Positions 8,444 through 16,258 of a stretch of 34,568 nt of DNA are shown here, piece after piece. The notes under the pieces are model-generated. The model was given only the letters and a program-made list of their open reading frames with translations, did not search any database and had not been told where the DNA came from. The stretch spans positions 1 to 34,568 of the forward strand of contig JACPFV010000001.1 of the NCBI GenBank assembly GCA_016182805.1, read 5' to 3'. The position numbers and the translations under genes are program-made. The stretch's first letter is position 1; each line of letters starts with the position of its first letter. This stretch comes from Gammaproteobacteria bacterium. Its GTDB lineage: Bacteria; Pseudomonadota; Gammaproteobacteria; Nevskiales; Nevskiaceae.

Positions 8444-9300
8444 CCTTGCCCTCCCTGGCGAGACGTCGTGGCCTCCGGAGCGCCCTGCCCGGCCATCCCT
8501 GGCCGGGCGTTCGGGGCCGCAGGCGATGACATTGAGTCATCGCCTATGCGCGTCCCCTCACCTGCAACCGGCATCGGCAGCACCAGCAGCTCCGGCGCCG
8601 CCTGCTCGCGCGCGATCTTCAGGCCCTTGCGCACCGCCGCGCGGTAGCCGCGGTCCAGCGGCAGCCACGACTTGCCGCTCACGTCCCAGTAGCCCACGTC
8701 CTCGCCGTCCAGCGACAGGTAGAACAGCATGCCGCGGCCGACGCGCAGCACGTCCACGATCTTGGCGGTGCCCGACAGCGGCAGCTCGGCGCGCTCGGCG
8801 CCCAGCGAGCGGCCGTAGTCCATCTCGATCTGGTACGCCTCCAGCAGCCGGCGGTAGCGCTCGGCCAGGCTGGCGCCGGGGTCGGCCATGAGGCGGCGCA
8901 GGCCGGCGATGCGCTCCCTGCGCTCGGCCTGCAGGAACGGCTGGTCGACCGCGACGAATTGTTCCAGCGAGTCGAGCATGCGCAGCATCAGCGGCAGGAT
9001 TTCGCGCTCGGTCACGTCCAGGCCGGCGAGCTGCTTTTCCAGCGAGGCTTTCTCCGCGATCTGCGTGGCGGCGATCTGCTCCAGTTGCCGCGCATAGACG
9101 TCCTGCTGCTGCGTCTGCCACAGCACGCCGCGGTACTTCTCCAGCGCGGCGCGGGTCTGGTCGTCGAGCTGGTCGATCTTCCGCTGCGACTCGCGCGCCG
9201 CGCGGTTGGCCTCGATCGTCGCGTCGTAGGACTGGGAGATCGGGTCGGCGGCTCCGGCCGCCGTCGCCGCCACCATCGCCGCCAGGGCCAGCCTACGCAC
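8440..9300 (-). CDS. DUF3450 family periplasmic protein
   Basis: This 286-aa protein has a short signal peptide (MRRLALAAMVAATAAGAA), then a long coiled-coil helix (residues ~25-100) and the typical DUF3450 core (LMLRMLDSLEQFVAVDQPF, YRRLLEAYQIEMDYGRSL, GYWDVSGKSWLPLD). DUF3450 genes usually precede TtpC in TonB2 operons, and the function is unknown. The start is GTG (GTGCGTAGG), overlapping the upstream hydrolase by 8 bases. After residue ~250 the sequence changes to a low-complexity Pro/Gly/Ser tail. That tail is encoded by two perfect hairpins (8487-8508 and 8521-8545), so it may be an inserted palindromic element rather than original coding sequence. Confidence 0.9.
   Translation of the reverse strand: MRRLALAAMVAATAAGAADPISQSYDATIEANRAARESQRKIDQLDDQTRAALEKYRGVLWQTQQQDVYARQLEQIAATQIAEKASLEKQLAGLDVTEREILPLMLRMLDSLEQFVAVDQPFLQAERRERIAGLRRLMADPGASLAERYRRLLEAYQIEMDYGRSLGAERAELPLSGTAKIVDVLRVGRGMLFYLSLDGEDVGYWDVSGKSWLPLDRGYRAAVRKGLKIAREQAAPELLVLPMPVAGEGTRIGDDSMSSPAAPNARPGMAGQGAPEATTSRQGGQG
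8487..8508. repeat. Perfect hairpin in the DUF3450 tail (element 1)
   Basis: A perfect 9-base stem (gcccggcca / tggccgggc) closes a 4-base loop (tccc). It lies inside the coding sequence for the low-complexity C-terminus of the DUF3450 protein, 44 bases before its stop. Further weaker complementarity flanks it (gccc before, ggggc after). It has no T-tract, so it is not a terminator. It resembles REP-type palindromic units. Confidence 0.6.
8521..8545. repeat. Perfect hairpin in the DUF3450 tail (element 2)
   Basis: A perfect 10-base stem (aggcgatgac / gtcatcgcct) closes a 5-base loop (attga). It sits 12 bases from the first hairpin and is also within the DUF3450 reading frame, where it encodes the residues RIGDDSM. 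Two independent perfect stems this close in a coding region are unlikely by chance. They suggest a palindromic insertion tolerated at the protein C-terminus. Confidence 0.65.
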
Positions 9301-10090
9301 GGCCCATCACCGCGATGCGCACGGCGCGCTGCTCCTGCGCCTGGATCCAGTTGGCGATGTCCTGCGTCATCGGCTCGGTGTCCTCGTCGTCGATCACCCA
9401 GTGGCCGCGGTCGGGGTAGTGGCGCAGTGCGGACTGCGGGTAGAGCCGGGCGACCTTGCGCACGGTGTCGGCCGGCGTGAGCTGGTCGCGGCCGGCGCTC
9501 ACGATGTAGACCGGGCAGCGGATGGCGGCGGCGTCCACGCGCGCGGCGCGCGCCATGTCGAGGAACCAGAACCCGGACTCGAACGCCGCCCGGCCCGACT
9601 CCGGCACCAGGCTGCGGTAGATCTCCGCGTGCCGCTCCGGCGGCACCCCGTTGTACAGGCTGGCGGCGGCGCGGCCGGGGCCGGGCTTGTGCGGCTTCTT
9701 CCAGAAGCCCCAGCGCGTCAGCACGCGCGAGAACGCGACCAGGTTGGACAACGCGATGCCGTTGATGCCGGCCGGCGCCACCGGAGTCAGCAGCACCAGC
9801 AGGAAGGGCTTGATCCGGGCCGCCAGCTGCTGCGCCAGCAGCGCGCCCATGGAATGGCCGATCAGCACCGGCGGCGCCTTGAACTTCTGCTGGTGGACGT
9901 ACTCCTCCAGGTAGGCGAGGTAGTCCTTCAGGCCAAGGTTGCCGACGGCCGGGTCGTCGCGGCCGACCTCGTGCGCCGGCAGCGACGGCATGTGGCACTT
10001 GTAGCCGCGCGCGCCCAGCAGCCCGGCCATCCGCGAAAAATTGTGCTGCGTGCACCACATGCCGTGGATCAGGACGATGGGGTGATTCAA
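9293..10090 (-). CDS. Alpha/beta hydrolase
   Basis: This 265-aa cytoplasmic hydrolase has an HG oxyanion motif (VLIHGMW, residues 6-12) and the nucleophile elbow GHSMG with Ser80. The acid Asp is in SAGRDQLTP and the catalytic His in DRGHWV. I chose the TTG at 10090 because GAGGAG lies 8 bases upstream; an in-frame TTG 18 bases earlier lies upstream of that ribosome-binding site. The substrate is unknown; the fold fits esterases and lipases. Its 3' end overlaps the DUF3450 start by 8 bases, and it follows the SDR gene by 27 bases, so it appears to be part of the TonB2 operon. Such pairs (SDR plus hydrolase) often handle lipids, which would fit a DUF1329 partner, but that is inference. Confidence 0.88.
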   Translation of the reverse strand: MNHPIVLIHGMWCTQHNFSRMAGLLGARGYKCHMPSLPAHEVGRDDPAVGNLGLKDYLAYLEEYVHQQKFKAPPVLIGHSMGALLAQQLAARIKPFLLVLLTPVAPAGINGIALSNLVAFSRVLTRWGFWKKPHKPGPGRAAASLYNGVPPERHAEIYRSLVPESGRAAFESGFWFLDMARAARVDAAAIRCPVYIVSAGRDQLTPADTVRKVARLYPQSALRHYPDRGHWVIDDEDTEPMTQDIANWIQAQEQRAVRIAVMGRA

Positions 10091-10117
10091 CGAAGTCTCT
10101 CCTCGCAAATCTTTTCT

Positions 10118-10900
10118 CTAGTAACCCGATATCCGCTTGGCCGTAAAGCGGTTCAGCCAGGCCGGCAGCAACTTGTTGAGCAGCGCCAGCAGCGCGGTGC
10201 GCAGGCCGGGGTACCAGTGCACCCGCGGCCATACCCTTGGCCAGTGCGCGGCGCGCCAGACCGTCCGCGCCACGTCCCGTGCCTCGTAGTGAACGCCGAT
10301 CCGCCGCAGGCTCAGCGGCGCCTCGATCTCCGTGACCATCGCGGTGTTGACGAACAGCGGCAGCACGTCCATCACGAGGATGCCGTGACGCTGCCACTCG
10401 ATGTTGAGCGCCTCGGTCAGGCCCTTGACCGCAAACTTGGTCGCCGAGTAGCTGGCGTAGGCCGGCGTGCCGTAGATGGCCGACGCCGAGGACATGCTGA
10501 TCGCGCGCGCGCGCGGCGTCCGCTTCAGGTACGGCAGCGCCAGGTGCAGGCCGTTGAGCACGCCCTGGTAGTTGACCACGGCGATCTCGCGGTGGCGCTC
10601 CAGCGGGATCGCCTCGAAGTCGCCGACCGAGACGGTGCCGGCGTTGTTGAACAGCACGTCCAGCCGGCTGCCAGCGGCGTCCCAGAACCCGGCCAGCGCG
10701 CACCCGAACGCGGCGGCGTCGGTCACATCGAGGCGGCCGGCGACGGCGTCGGCCTCGCCCAGCGCGCGCCGCAGCGCCTGCACGCCGGCCTCGTTCACGT
10801 CGTACAGGCCGACGAACCAGCCGCGGCTGGCGAACAGCTCGGCGGTCGCGCGGCCAATGCCCGCGGCGGCGCCGGTGATGAATATCGCTGGGCGCGTCAT
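10118..10900 (-). CDS. SDR family oxidoreductase
   Basis: This 260-aa classical short-chain dehydrogenase/reductase shows the cofactor-binding GAAAGIG (residues 10-16), NNAG for the central sheet, a Ser in ISMSSASA, and YSATK as the catalytic Tyr-x-x-x-Lys. Asp after the second strand (YDVNEAG) suggests NAD(H) rather than NADP(H). The C-terminus (LRTALLALLNKLLPAWLNRFTAK) is amphipathic or hydrophobic and could attach to membrane. It is the first gene of the nine-gene minus-strand run and is divergent from the rhodanese gene across 67 bases. The substrate is unknown; lipid-like alcohols or ketones are plausible from context. Confidence 0.9.
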   Translation of the reverse strand: MTRPAIFITGAAAGIGRATAELFASRGWFVGLYDVNEAGVQALRRALGEADAVAGRLDVTDAAAFGCALAGFWDAAGSRLDVLFNNAGTVSVGDFEAIPLERHREIAVVNYQGVLNGLHLALPYLKRTPRARAISMSSASAIYGTPAYASYSATKFAVKGLTEALNIEWQRHGILVMDVLPLFVNTAMVTEIEAPLSLRRIGVHYEARDVARTVWRAAHWPRVWPRVHWYPGLRTALLALLNKLLPAWLNRFTAKRISGY

Positions 10901-10967
10901 GGATTCCCCCGATTCGGCCGGTAATCTAGCATGGGTGTTTTACGGAACCCGCATTCTGGAGAGACTC

Positions 10968-11336
10968 ATGGCCGCAGCACACTCCCCCGCTTTTCTCGCC
11001 CTGGTCGACGACGCCAGGACCCGCATCAAGGAGGTTCAAGCGCGCGAGATGCCGGACATCCTGCGCGCCAACCCGCGCGCCCGGCTGATCGACACGCGCG
11101 AGGAGAGCGAGTACGCCGCCGGCCACGTCCGCGGCGCCGAGTGGATCGGCAAGGGCGTGATCGAGCGCGACATCGAGGGCCGGCACCCGGACAGGAGCGA
11201 ACCGCTGTACCTGTATTGCGGCGGCGGCTTCCGCTCGGCGCTGGCGGCGGACAACCTGCAGAAAATGGGCTACCGCAACGTCCGGTCGGTGGACGGCGGC
11301 TGGCGCGTCCTCAAGGACCTGCTGCCGACCGAGTGA
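10968..11336 (+). CDS. Rhodanese-like sulfurtransferase
   Basis: This 122-aa single-domain rhodanese has the two signature motifs: LIDTREESEYAAGHVRGA near the start (residues 40-57), and the active-site loop CGGGFRS with catalytic Cys84 followed by ALAADNLQKMGY. A six-residue active loop fits sulfur-transfer activity (thiosulfate or persulfide donors). I chose the ATG at 10968 because GGAGAG lies 5 bases upstream; upstream in-frame codons read as noise. It is an isolated plus-strand gene between two minus-strand runs and ends 6 bases from the convergent greB stop. A weak -10-like TAATCT lies at 10922-10927. Confidence 0.9.
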   Translation: MAAAHSPAFLALVDDARTRIKEVQAREMPDILRANPRARLIDTREESEYAAGHVRGAEWIGKGVIERDIEGRHPDRSEPLYLYCGGGFRSALAADNLQKMGYRNVRSVDGGWRVLKDLLPTE

Positions 11337-11342
11337 TCCGCC

Positions 11343-11840
11343 CTACTCGTACCAGACCCGCAGCAGCTCCAGCTCCCGCTCGCCGCCGGGCAGAGCGGCG
11401 CGCAGCGACTCGCCCTCCCGCTTCTTGAGCAGTGCGCGCGCCAGCGGCGAGTCCACGCTGATGCAGCCCTGTGCGGCGTCGGTCTCGTCCGGGCCGACGA
11501 TGCGGTAGACGCGGGCCTCGCCCGACTCGTCGGCGACCTCGACCCAGGCGCCGAAGAACGCGCGCGCGGGGTCGGCGGGCGTGCGGTCCACCACCTTCAG
11601 CTCGGGGATGCGCTTCTGCAGGTAATGGACGCGCCGGTCGATCTCGCGCAGCTCCTTCTTGCGGTAGATGTATTCGGCGTTTTCGGAGCGGTCGCCCTCG
11701 GCGGCGGCGGCGGCCAGGGCCTTGACCACCTCCGGCCGGCGCTGGTGCCAGAGGTGCTCGTACTCCGCCTTCAGGCGCGCGTAGCCGGCCGCGGTGATGT
11801 ACGCGGAGCTGGGGGCGGACGGCGGGCGGTAGCGCGACAC
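11343..11840 (-). CDS. greB: Transcription elongation factor GreB
   Basis: GreB inserts into the RNA polymerase secondary channel and stimulates cleavage of backtracked RNA. This 165-aa protein has the N-terminal coiled coil with [20 protein letters not shown], including the acidic tip pair Asp50 and Glu53. It ends with the FKBP-like C-terminal domain ([18 protein letters not shown]). The [20 protein letters not shown] segment is typical of GreB rather than GreA. It starts 3 bases after the FabD-like gene, so it is probably co-transcribed with the E1/acyltransferase pair, an unusual neighbourhood for greB. Confidence 0.95.
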   Translation of the reverse strand: MSRYRPPSAPSSAYITAAGYARLKAEYEHLWHQRRPEVVKALAAAAAEGDRSENAEYIYRKKELREIDRRVHYLQKRIPELKVVDRTPADPARAFFGAWVEVADESGEARVYRIVGPDETDAAQGCISVDSPLARALLKKREGESLRAALPGGERELELLRVWYE

Positions 11841-11843
11841 GGC

Positions 11844-12923
11844 TCAGCCCGGCGCGGTCGCCACCGCCGTCGCGCGCTGCTCGTCGATCCCCATCGACAG
11901 CAGGAACGGGTCGGCCGCCTGCGCCGCCTGGAACGCGTCCTTGCAGTCCAGCCCGCGCCAGCGGTTCTGGATCATGATCTGCGCGACCGCGCCGCCGAGC
12001 GTGCCGCCCGGCCCCAGCAGGACCAGGCGGTCCGGAGCGAACTCGCGCAGCGCCACGCTCACCGCGCGGGTGAAGTCGTACGGCTCGGTGAGCTGCGCGC
12101 CCAGGGTGTAGTCCCAGAGGGCCTGCGGGTCGGTGGCGTGCGGCGTCCAGATGCGGCCGAAGCCGTCGACCAGCGGCACGCGCGGCGCCGCGAACGGCGT
12201 CGCCGGCAGCAACCGGCGCGCCTGCTCGCGCACCGGCTGCTGCAGGGGCGTGTGGAACGCGGCGTGGTTGTGCAGGCGCATGGGAAAGCGGCCCTGCGCC
12301 GGCAGCGCCGCCTGCATGCGCTTGAGGCCCGTCTCGTCGCCGCCGAACACCAGCATGCCGCCGAGGTCGATCGACAGGTACAGGCGGGCGTCGCCGGCGG
12401 CGCCGATCTGCGCCGCCAGCGCCAGCAGGCGCTCCTTTTCGCGCGGCTGCGGGCGCCAGGCCTCGTCCACCCAGGGGTAGAGCAACTGGCCGCCGGCGAG
12501 CGCGGTCTGCATCAGCGTGCCCATGGTGTTGACCAGGTTCAGGGCGTCGAGCGCCGGCAGCGCGCCGCCCACGCCCAGCGCGATGTACCAGCCCATCGAG
12601 TTGCCGGTCACCGCCACCACCTCGTAGCGCCGCGGGTCCAGCGCCAGCGCGTCGAGGTGGGCGCAGGCCCAGATCAGCGCCGAGGCGTGGTCGCCGCGGC
12701 TGTGCAGCGCGAGCTGGTACGGCAGCCGGCCGTCCAGCTCGGTCAGGGTCGGCTGCTGGTGCGCCCGGCGCAGCGCGTCGAACGATTCGACCAGCGCGGC
12801 GCGCGCGGCGTGATGGCGCGCCAGGTAGCCCCACTCGGCCTGGTTGTAGGTGCCGCGGCCGGGGCAGACGACGACGACGCGCTCGCGCCGCACGACGGGT
12901 GCGGAAGACGGTTGCGGGTTCAT
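11844..12923 (-). CDS. FabD-like acyltransferase (malonyl-CoA:ACP transacylase family)
   Basis: This 359-aa protein has the acyltransferase fold. The N-terminal GQGSQ-like position reads CPGRGTYNQ, the nucleophile motif is TGNSMGWYIALG (Ser in GNSMG), and the His motif is LHNHAAFHTPLQQP. LGPGGTLGGAVAQ near the end matches the late oxyanion-side loop. FabD proteins usually have ~310 residues, so this one carries extra sequence between motifs. It overlaps the E1 gene by four bases (ATGA), indicating coupling. FabD loads malonyl units onto ACP. With an E1 next to it, it may handle a different acyl-CoA; that is inference. Confidence 0.8.
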   Translation of the reverse strand: MNPQPSSAPVVRRERVVVVCPGRGTYNQAEWGYLARHHAARAALVESFDALRRAHQQPTLTELDGRLPYQLALHSRGDHASALIWACAHLDALALDPRRYEVVAVTGNSMGWYIALGVGGALPALDALNLVNTMGTLMQTALAGGQLLYPWVDEAWRPQPREKERLLALAAQIGAAGDARLYLSIDLGGMLVFGGDETGLKRMQAALPAQGRFPMRLHNHAAFHTPLQQPVREQARRLLPATPFAAPRVPLVDGFGRIWTPHATDPQALWDYTLGAQLTEPYDFTRAVSVALREFAPDRLVLLGPGGTLGGAVAQIMIQNRWRGLDCKDAFQAAQAADPFLLSMGIDEQRATAVATAPG

Positions 12924-15112
12924 GAGCGGCACCAGGCGGTGGCCGCGGCGACGATGCCGGCGGCGGACGGCAGGGTGGCGGTCGCCGCCCGGCCCAGGGG
13001 GATGAAGCTGTCCTGCGCGGTCAGGCGGCGCAGGCGCGCCGACTCGATGCCGCGCTCGGCCAGGTTCGCCAGCAGCTCCTCGCTGAGCGAACCGCTGCGC
13101 CGGCACTCGTCGACCACCAGGATGCGCGCGCAGTCGGCCAGCTCGGCGTGCAGCGCGTCGTGATCCAGACCGGTGAGCCAGCGCAGGTCGATCAGCCGCG
13201 GCCGGATGCCAGCCGCCTCCAGCGCCGGCCAGGCCTGGCGGCACAGGTAGGCGCCGTTGCCGTAGCTGACCAGGGCCAGGTCGCGGCCGTCGCCGTGGCG
13301 GCCGAAGCGGCCGACCGGGATGCGGAAGTCGGGGCCGGGATCGACGCTGCACGCGCCGTCGTCGCCGGCGGCGCGCAGGTCGCGCTGGTGGTACAGCGCG
13401 ATCGGCTCGATCAGCACCACCACGCGCTGCTCCTCGTCGGCCAGGCGCAGCGCCTCCTGCAGCAGGCCGACGGCATCGGCGCCGTTGGACGGGCAGGCCA
13501 CCGGCAGGCCGGGGATGTCGCGCAGCACCGCGATCGCGTTGTCGTTGTGGAAATGTCCGCCGAAGCCGCGCTGGTAGGCGAGACCGGCGATGCGCACCAC
13601 CATCGGGTTGGTGAACTGGCCCTGCGAGAAGAACGGCAGCGTCGCCGCCTCGCCGCGCAACTGGTCCTCGGCGTTGTGCAGGTACGCCAGGAACTGGATC
13701 TCGACCACCGGCAGCAGGCCATTGTGCGCGGCGCCGATGCCCAGCCCCAGGATGCTCTGCTCGTCGAGCAGGGTGTCGATGACGCGGTGCGCGCCGTGGC
13801 GCGCCTGCAGGCGCTGGGTGACGCCGTAGACGCCGCCCTTGCGGCCGACGTCCTCGCCGGCCAGGAACATGTGCGGGTAGCGCAGCAGCATGCGGTCCAG
13901 CGCCTGGTTGAGCAGCCGCCCCATCGGCTTGGGCTGGCCGTCGTCCGGCGGCAGCGCGGCGGCGACCGCGCGCGACGTGCGCGGCGGCGGCACGATGCTG
14001 GCCATGACCTCGTCGGCGCGCAGCAGCTTGGGCCGCTTGATCGCCTCCTCGGCGACCGCGCGCACGCGCGCTCCGGTGTCGCGGTACAGGTTAAGCACCT
14101 CGTCGGCCGACAGCAGGCCCAGGTGCAGCAGGCGCGCGGCGCCGTGCAGCAGCGGATCGTCGCGCTCGGCCGCCGCGATCTGCTCGGCGCTGAGGTAGGC
14201 CTGCTGCGCGTCGGCACCGGCATGGCCGAGCAGGCGCACGCAGCGCAGGTGCAGGAACACCGGCTTTTTCTGCCGGCGCGCGATGGCGGCGGCGCGGCTG
14301 GCCGCGCGGTAGGTGTCGAGCGGGTCCAGGCCGTTGCAGGCCAGGTACTCGATGCCGGCGCGGGCGCGCATCGAGTTCTCGATCCAGCCCGGCGGCGTCG
14401 GCACCGAGATGCCCAGGCCGTTGTCCTCGCACAGGAACACCAGCGGCATCGGCAGGCCCTGGAAGGCGGTCCAGGCCGCGGCGTTGATCGCGCCCTGCGC
14501 GGTGGAGTGATTGAACGAGGCGTCGCCGAAGCTGCACAGGATCACGCTGTCGGACGGCCACGGCCCGGCGACGCCGAGCCGCCGCGCCAGGCCCAGGCTG
14601 TGCGCCGCGCCGACCGCCTTGGGCAGTTGCGAGGCGATGGTGCTGGTCTGCGGCGGCACGTTGAGCGCGCGCGAGCCGAACACCTTGTGGCGGCCGCCGG
14701 CGATGGGATCCTCGCTCGACGCGCAGAACGACAGCAGCAGGTCCCAGGTCGGGGTCGAGCCGGGGAGCTGGCGGCTGCGCTGGATGAAGAAGGCGCCGCT
14801 GCGGTAATGCAGGAACGCCGGGTCGCCCAGGCGCAGCGCTGCCGCCACCGCCGCGTTGCCCTCGTGGCCGGAGCTGCCGATGGTGTAGAAGCTCTCGCCG
14901 CGCGCCTGCAGGCGCCGGCTGTGCAGGTCGAGCTGGCGCGAGAGCACCTGCGACTCGAACATCTCGACCAGTTGCGCCGGACTCAGCCCGGCCTCCTCCA
15001 GCGTCAGCGCGCCGGGCGCCGGCAGGTCGCCGCTTTCGAGCGCGCGCACGAACTGCACATCGACGGAAAAGGACGGCTCACCCGTTGACGGGTTCTGGTT
15101 CTTTGCGAGCAT
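12920..15112 (-). CDS. Fused E1 alpha/beta subunit of a 2-oxoacid (branched-chain type) dehydrogenase
   Basis: This 730-aa protein joins the thiamine-diphosphate E1 alpha domain (~40-370) to the E1 beta domain (~395-730). The alpha part has GSSGHEGNAAVA (79-90), the HYRSGAFFIQRS region, and the ThDP motif beginning GDASFN (196-201; normally GDG) and ending in EDNG (229-232). The beta part shows AGEDVGRKGGVYGVTQ, LDEQSILGLGIGAA, GQFTNPMVVRIAG, and DLRWLTGLDHDAL with the VDECRRSGSL tail. E1 decarboxylates 2-oxoacids and passes the acyl group to a lipoyl E2. No E2 or E3 is present here. The ATG at 15112 follows a weak TACTAT-like -10 (15145-15150). Fused E1 genes of this type resemble 2-oxoisovalerate dehydrogenases. 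Confidence 0.85.
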   Translation of the reverse strand: MLAKNQNPSTGEPSFSVDVQFVRALESGDLPAPGALTLEEAGLSPAQLVEMFESQVLSRQLDLHSRRLQARGESFYTIGSSGHEGNAAVAAALRLGDPAFLHYRSGAFFIQRSRQLPGSTPTWDLLLSFCASSEDPIAGGRHKVFGSRALNVPPQTSTIASQLPKAVGAAHSLGLARRLGVAGPWPSDSVILCSFGDASFNHSTAQGAINAAAWTAFQGLPMPLVFLCEDNGLGISVPTPPGWIENSMRARAGIEYLACNGLDPLDTYRAASRAAAIARRQKKPVFLHLRCVRLLGHAGADAQQAYLSAEQIAAAERDDPLLHGAARLLHLGLLSADEVLNLYRDTGARVRAVAEEAIKRPKLLRADEVMASIVPPPRTSRAVAAALPPDDGQPKPMGRLLNQALDRMLLRYPHMFLAGEDVGRKGGVYGVTQRLQARHGAHRVIDTLLDEQSILGLGIGAAHNGLLPVVEIQFLAYLHNAEDQLRGEAATLPFFSQGQFTNPMVVRIAGLAYQRGFGGHFHNDNAIAVLRDIPGLPVACPSNGADAVGLLQEALRLADEEQRVVVLIEPIALYHQRDLRAAGDDGACSVDPGPDFRIPVGRFGRHGDGRDLALVSYGNGAYLCRQAWPALEAAGIRPRLIDLRWLTGLDHDALHAELADCARILVVDECRRSGSLSEELLANLAERGIESARLRRLTAQDSFIPLGRAATATLPSAAGIVAAATAWCRS

Positions 15113-15158
15113 GGGGCCAGCTATCGAAGCGATTCGCAGCCGCAATAGTACATTGGAA

Positions 15159-16133
15159 CTACGGGGCGGCCTCGCAAGCAGGGTCCGCCGCGCTGCGGCT
15201 GCCTTCCCCCGCCGCGCCGCGTCCGGAGCGCGGCGCGGGGCCGAGCGTGAAGTAGAACGCGGCGCCGGCGTCGACCCTCCCGACCGCGCGGATGCTGCCG
15301 CCGTGGCGGCCGACGATCCGCCGCACCGTCGCCAGGCCGAGGCCGTGCCCCTCGAACTCCGCCGACGGGTGCAGGCGCTGGAACGCCAGGAACAGGCGGT
15401 CGGCCTGCGCCATGTCGAAGCCCACGCCGTTGTCGCGCACGAAGAACTCCGTCGCCCCGTCGCGGACCTCGCCGCCGACCTCGATGCGCGCGCGCGGCTG
15501 GCGCGCGGTGAACTTCCAGGCATTGCGCAGCAGGTTTTCCAGCGCGATCCGCAACAGGCGCGGGTCGCCCTGGGCGAACAGCCCGTCCTGCACGACGAAG
15601 TCCACCGCCCGCTCGGCACCCAGGCGCGCGCCGAGCTGGCGGGCGAGCCGGGACAGGTCCACGCGCTCGCAGTGCAGCTCGCTGCCGCACACCCGCGCCA
15701 GCGCCATCAGGCCATCCGTGACCTGCCGCATCTGGCTCAGGCAGTCGCGAATGTCGCGCACGTGGCCGCGGCCATGCTCGCCGAGCTTTTCGCCGCAGTC
15801 TTCGAGCAGCGCCTGGCTGAGACCGTCGATCGCCGACAGGGAGGTGCGCAGGTCGTGCGAAACCGAGGAACAGAACGCGACAAATTCGCGGTCGGCGTTC
15901 GCCCCCTCGGCCTGAGGCCGCTGCGGGACGGCCACGGAATGGCGGCCGGCGCGGTCGCGCTCGATACTCAAGCGCGATCTCGCGCGATGGGCCTTCCCTG
16001 GCCCCGGGCACCATCCTGGTGGGGCACCGGGAATTCCCGGCACCTTGGCAGTTCGGCCGGCGGCATCGACATGCGGGGTGGCGGCGGGCTGGACTTCAGC
16101 ACACCAGATCGCGGCCGCACTGTAGCCTGTCAT
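15159..16133 (-). CDS. Sensor histidine kinase without a recognisable sensor domain
   Basis: The C-terminal two-thirds is an intact kinase: SSVSHDLRTSLSAIDGL with phospho-acceptor His93, the N box LENLLRNAWKFTA, G1 DNGVGFD, and G2 GHGLGLATVRRIV. The HisKA type is the one usually preceded by PAS/GAF modules. The first ~80 residues are Pro/Ala/Arg-rich, have unusual third-position base use around residues 34-47, and match no sensor. They also cover a 14-base palindrome (16027-16040). The true start may therefore be downstream (for example TTG or GTG codons in the same frame), or a sensor domain has been lost. It lies between luxR-like and E1 genes; a cognate response regulator is not visible in the window. 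Confidence 0.75.
   Translation of the reverse strand: MTGYSAAAIWCAEVQPAATPHVDAAGRTAKVPGIPGAPPGWCPGPGKAHRARSRLSIERDRAGRHSVAVPQRPQAEGANADREFVAFCSSVSHDLRTSLSAIDGLSQALLEDCGEKLGEHGRGHVRDIRDCLSQMRQVTDGLMALARVCGSELHCERVDLSRLARQLGARLGAERAVDFVVQDGLFAQGDPRLLRIALENLLRNAWKFTARQPRARIEVGGEVRDGATEFFVRDNGVGFDMAQADRLFLAFQRLHPSAEFEGHGLGLATVRRIVGRHGGSIRAVGRVDAGAAFYFTLGPAPRSGRGAAGEGSRSAADPACEAAP
16027..16040. promoter_or_regulatory. 14-base perfect palindrome near the histidine kinase start
   Basis: The sequence ccgggaattcccgg is a perfect palindrome. It falls within the poorly coding N-terminal segment of the kinase frame, so it may be an operator upstream of a later true start. There is no further evidence for a binding protein. 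Confidence 0.3.
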
Positions 16134-16258
16134 TTCTTACAGGGGGCGTTCGGGCGACAAACCCGGTCCCGCCAGGGATGAGTGGCCCGGATGGAGCAAC
16201 GCGAAATCCGTGACGGCGTGTCACGCCCCCCCTGCACGGCCAAGATGGCACAGCGGTG

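Noticed and set aside
16214-16227. GC dyad (ggcgtg/cacgcc) after the luxR-like gene as a terminator
   Set aside because: The stem has six pairs with a one-base centre and no T-tract; it is better read as a chance palindrome or operator.
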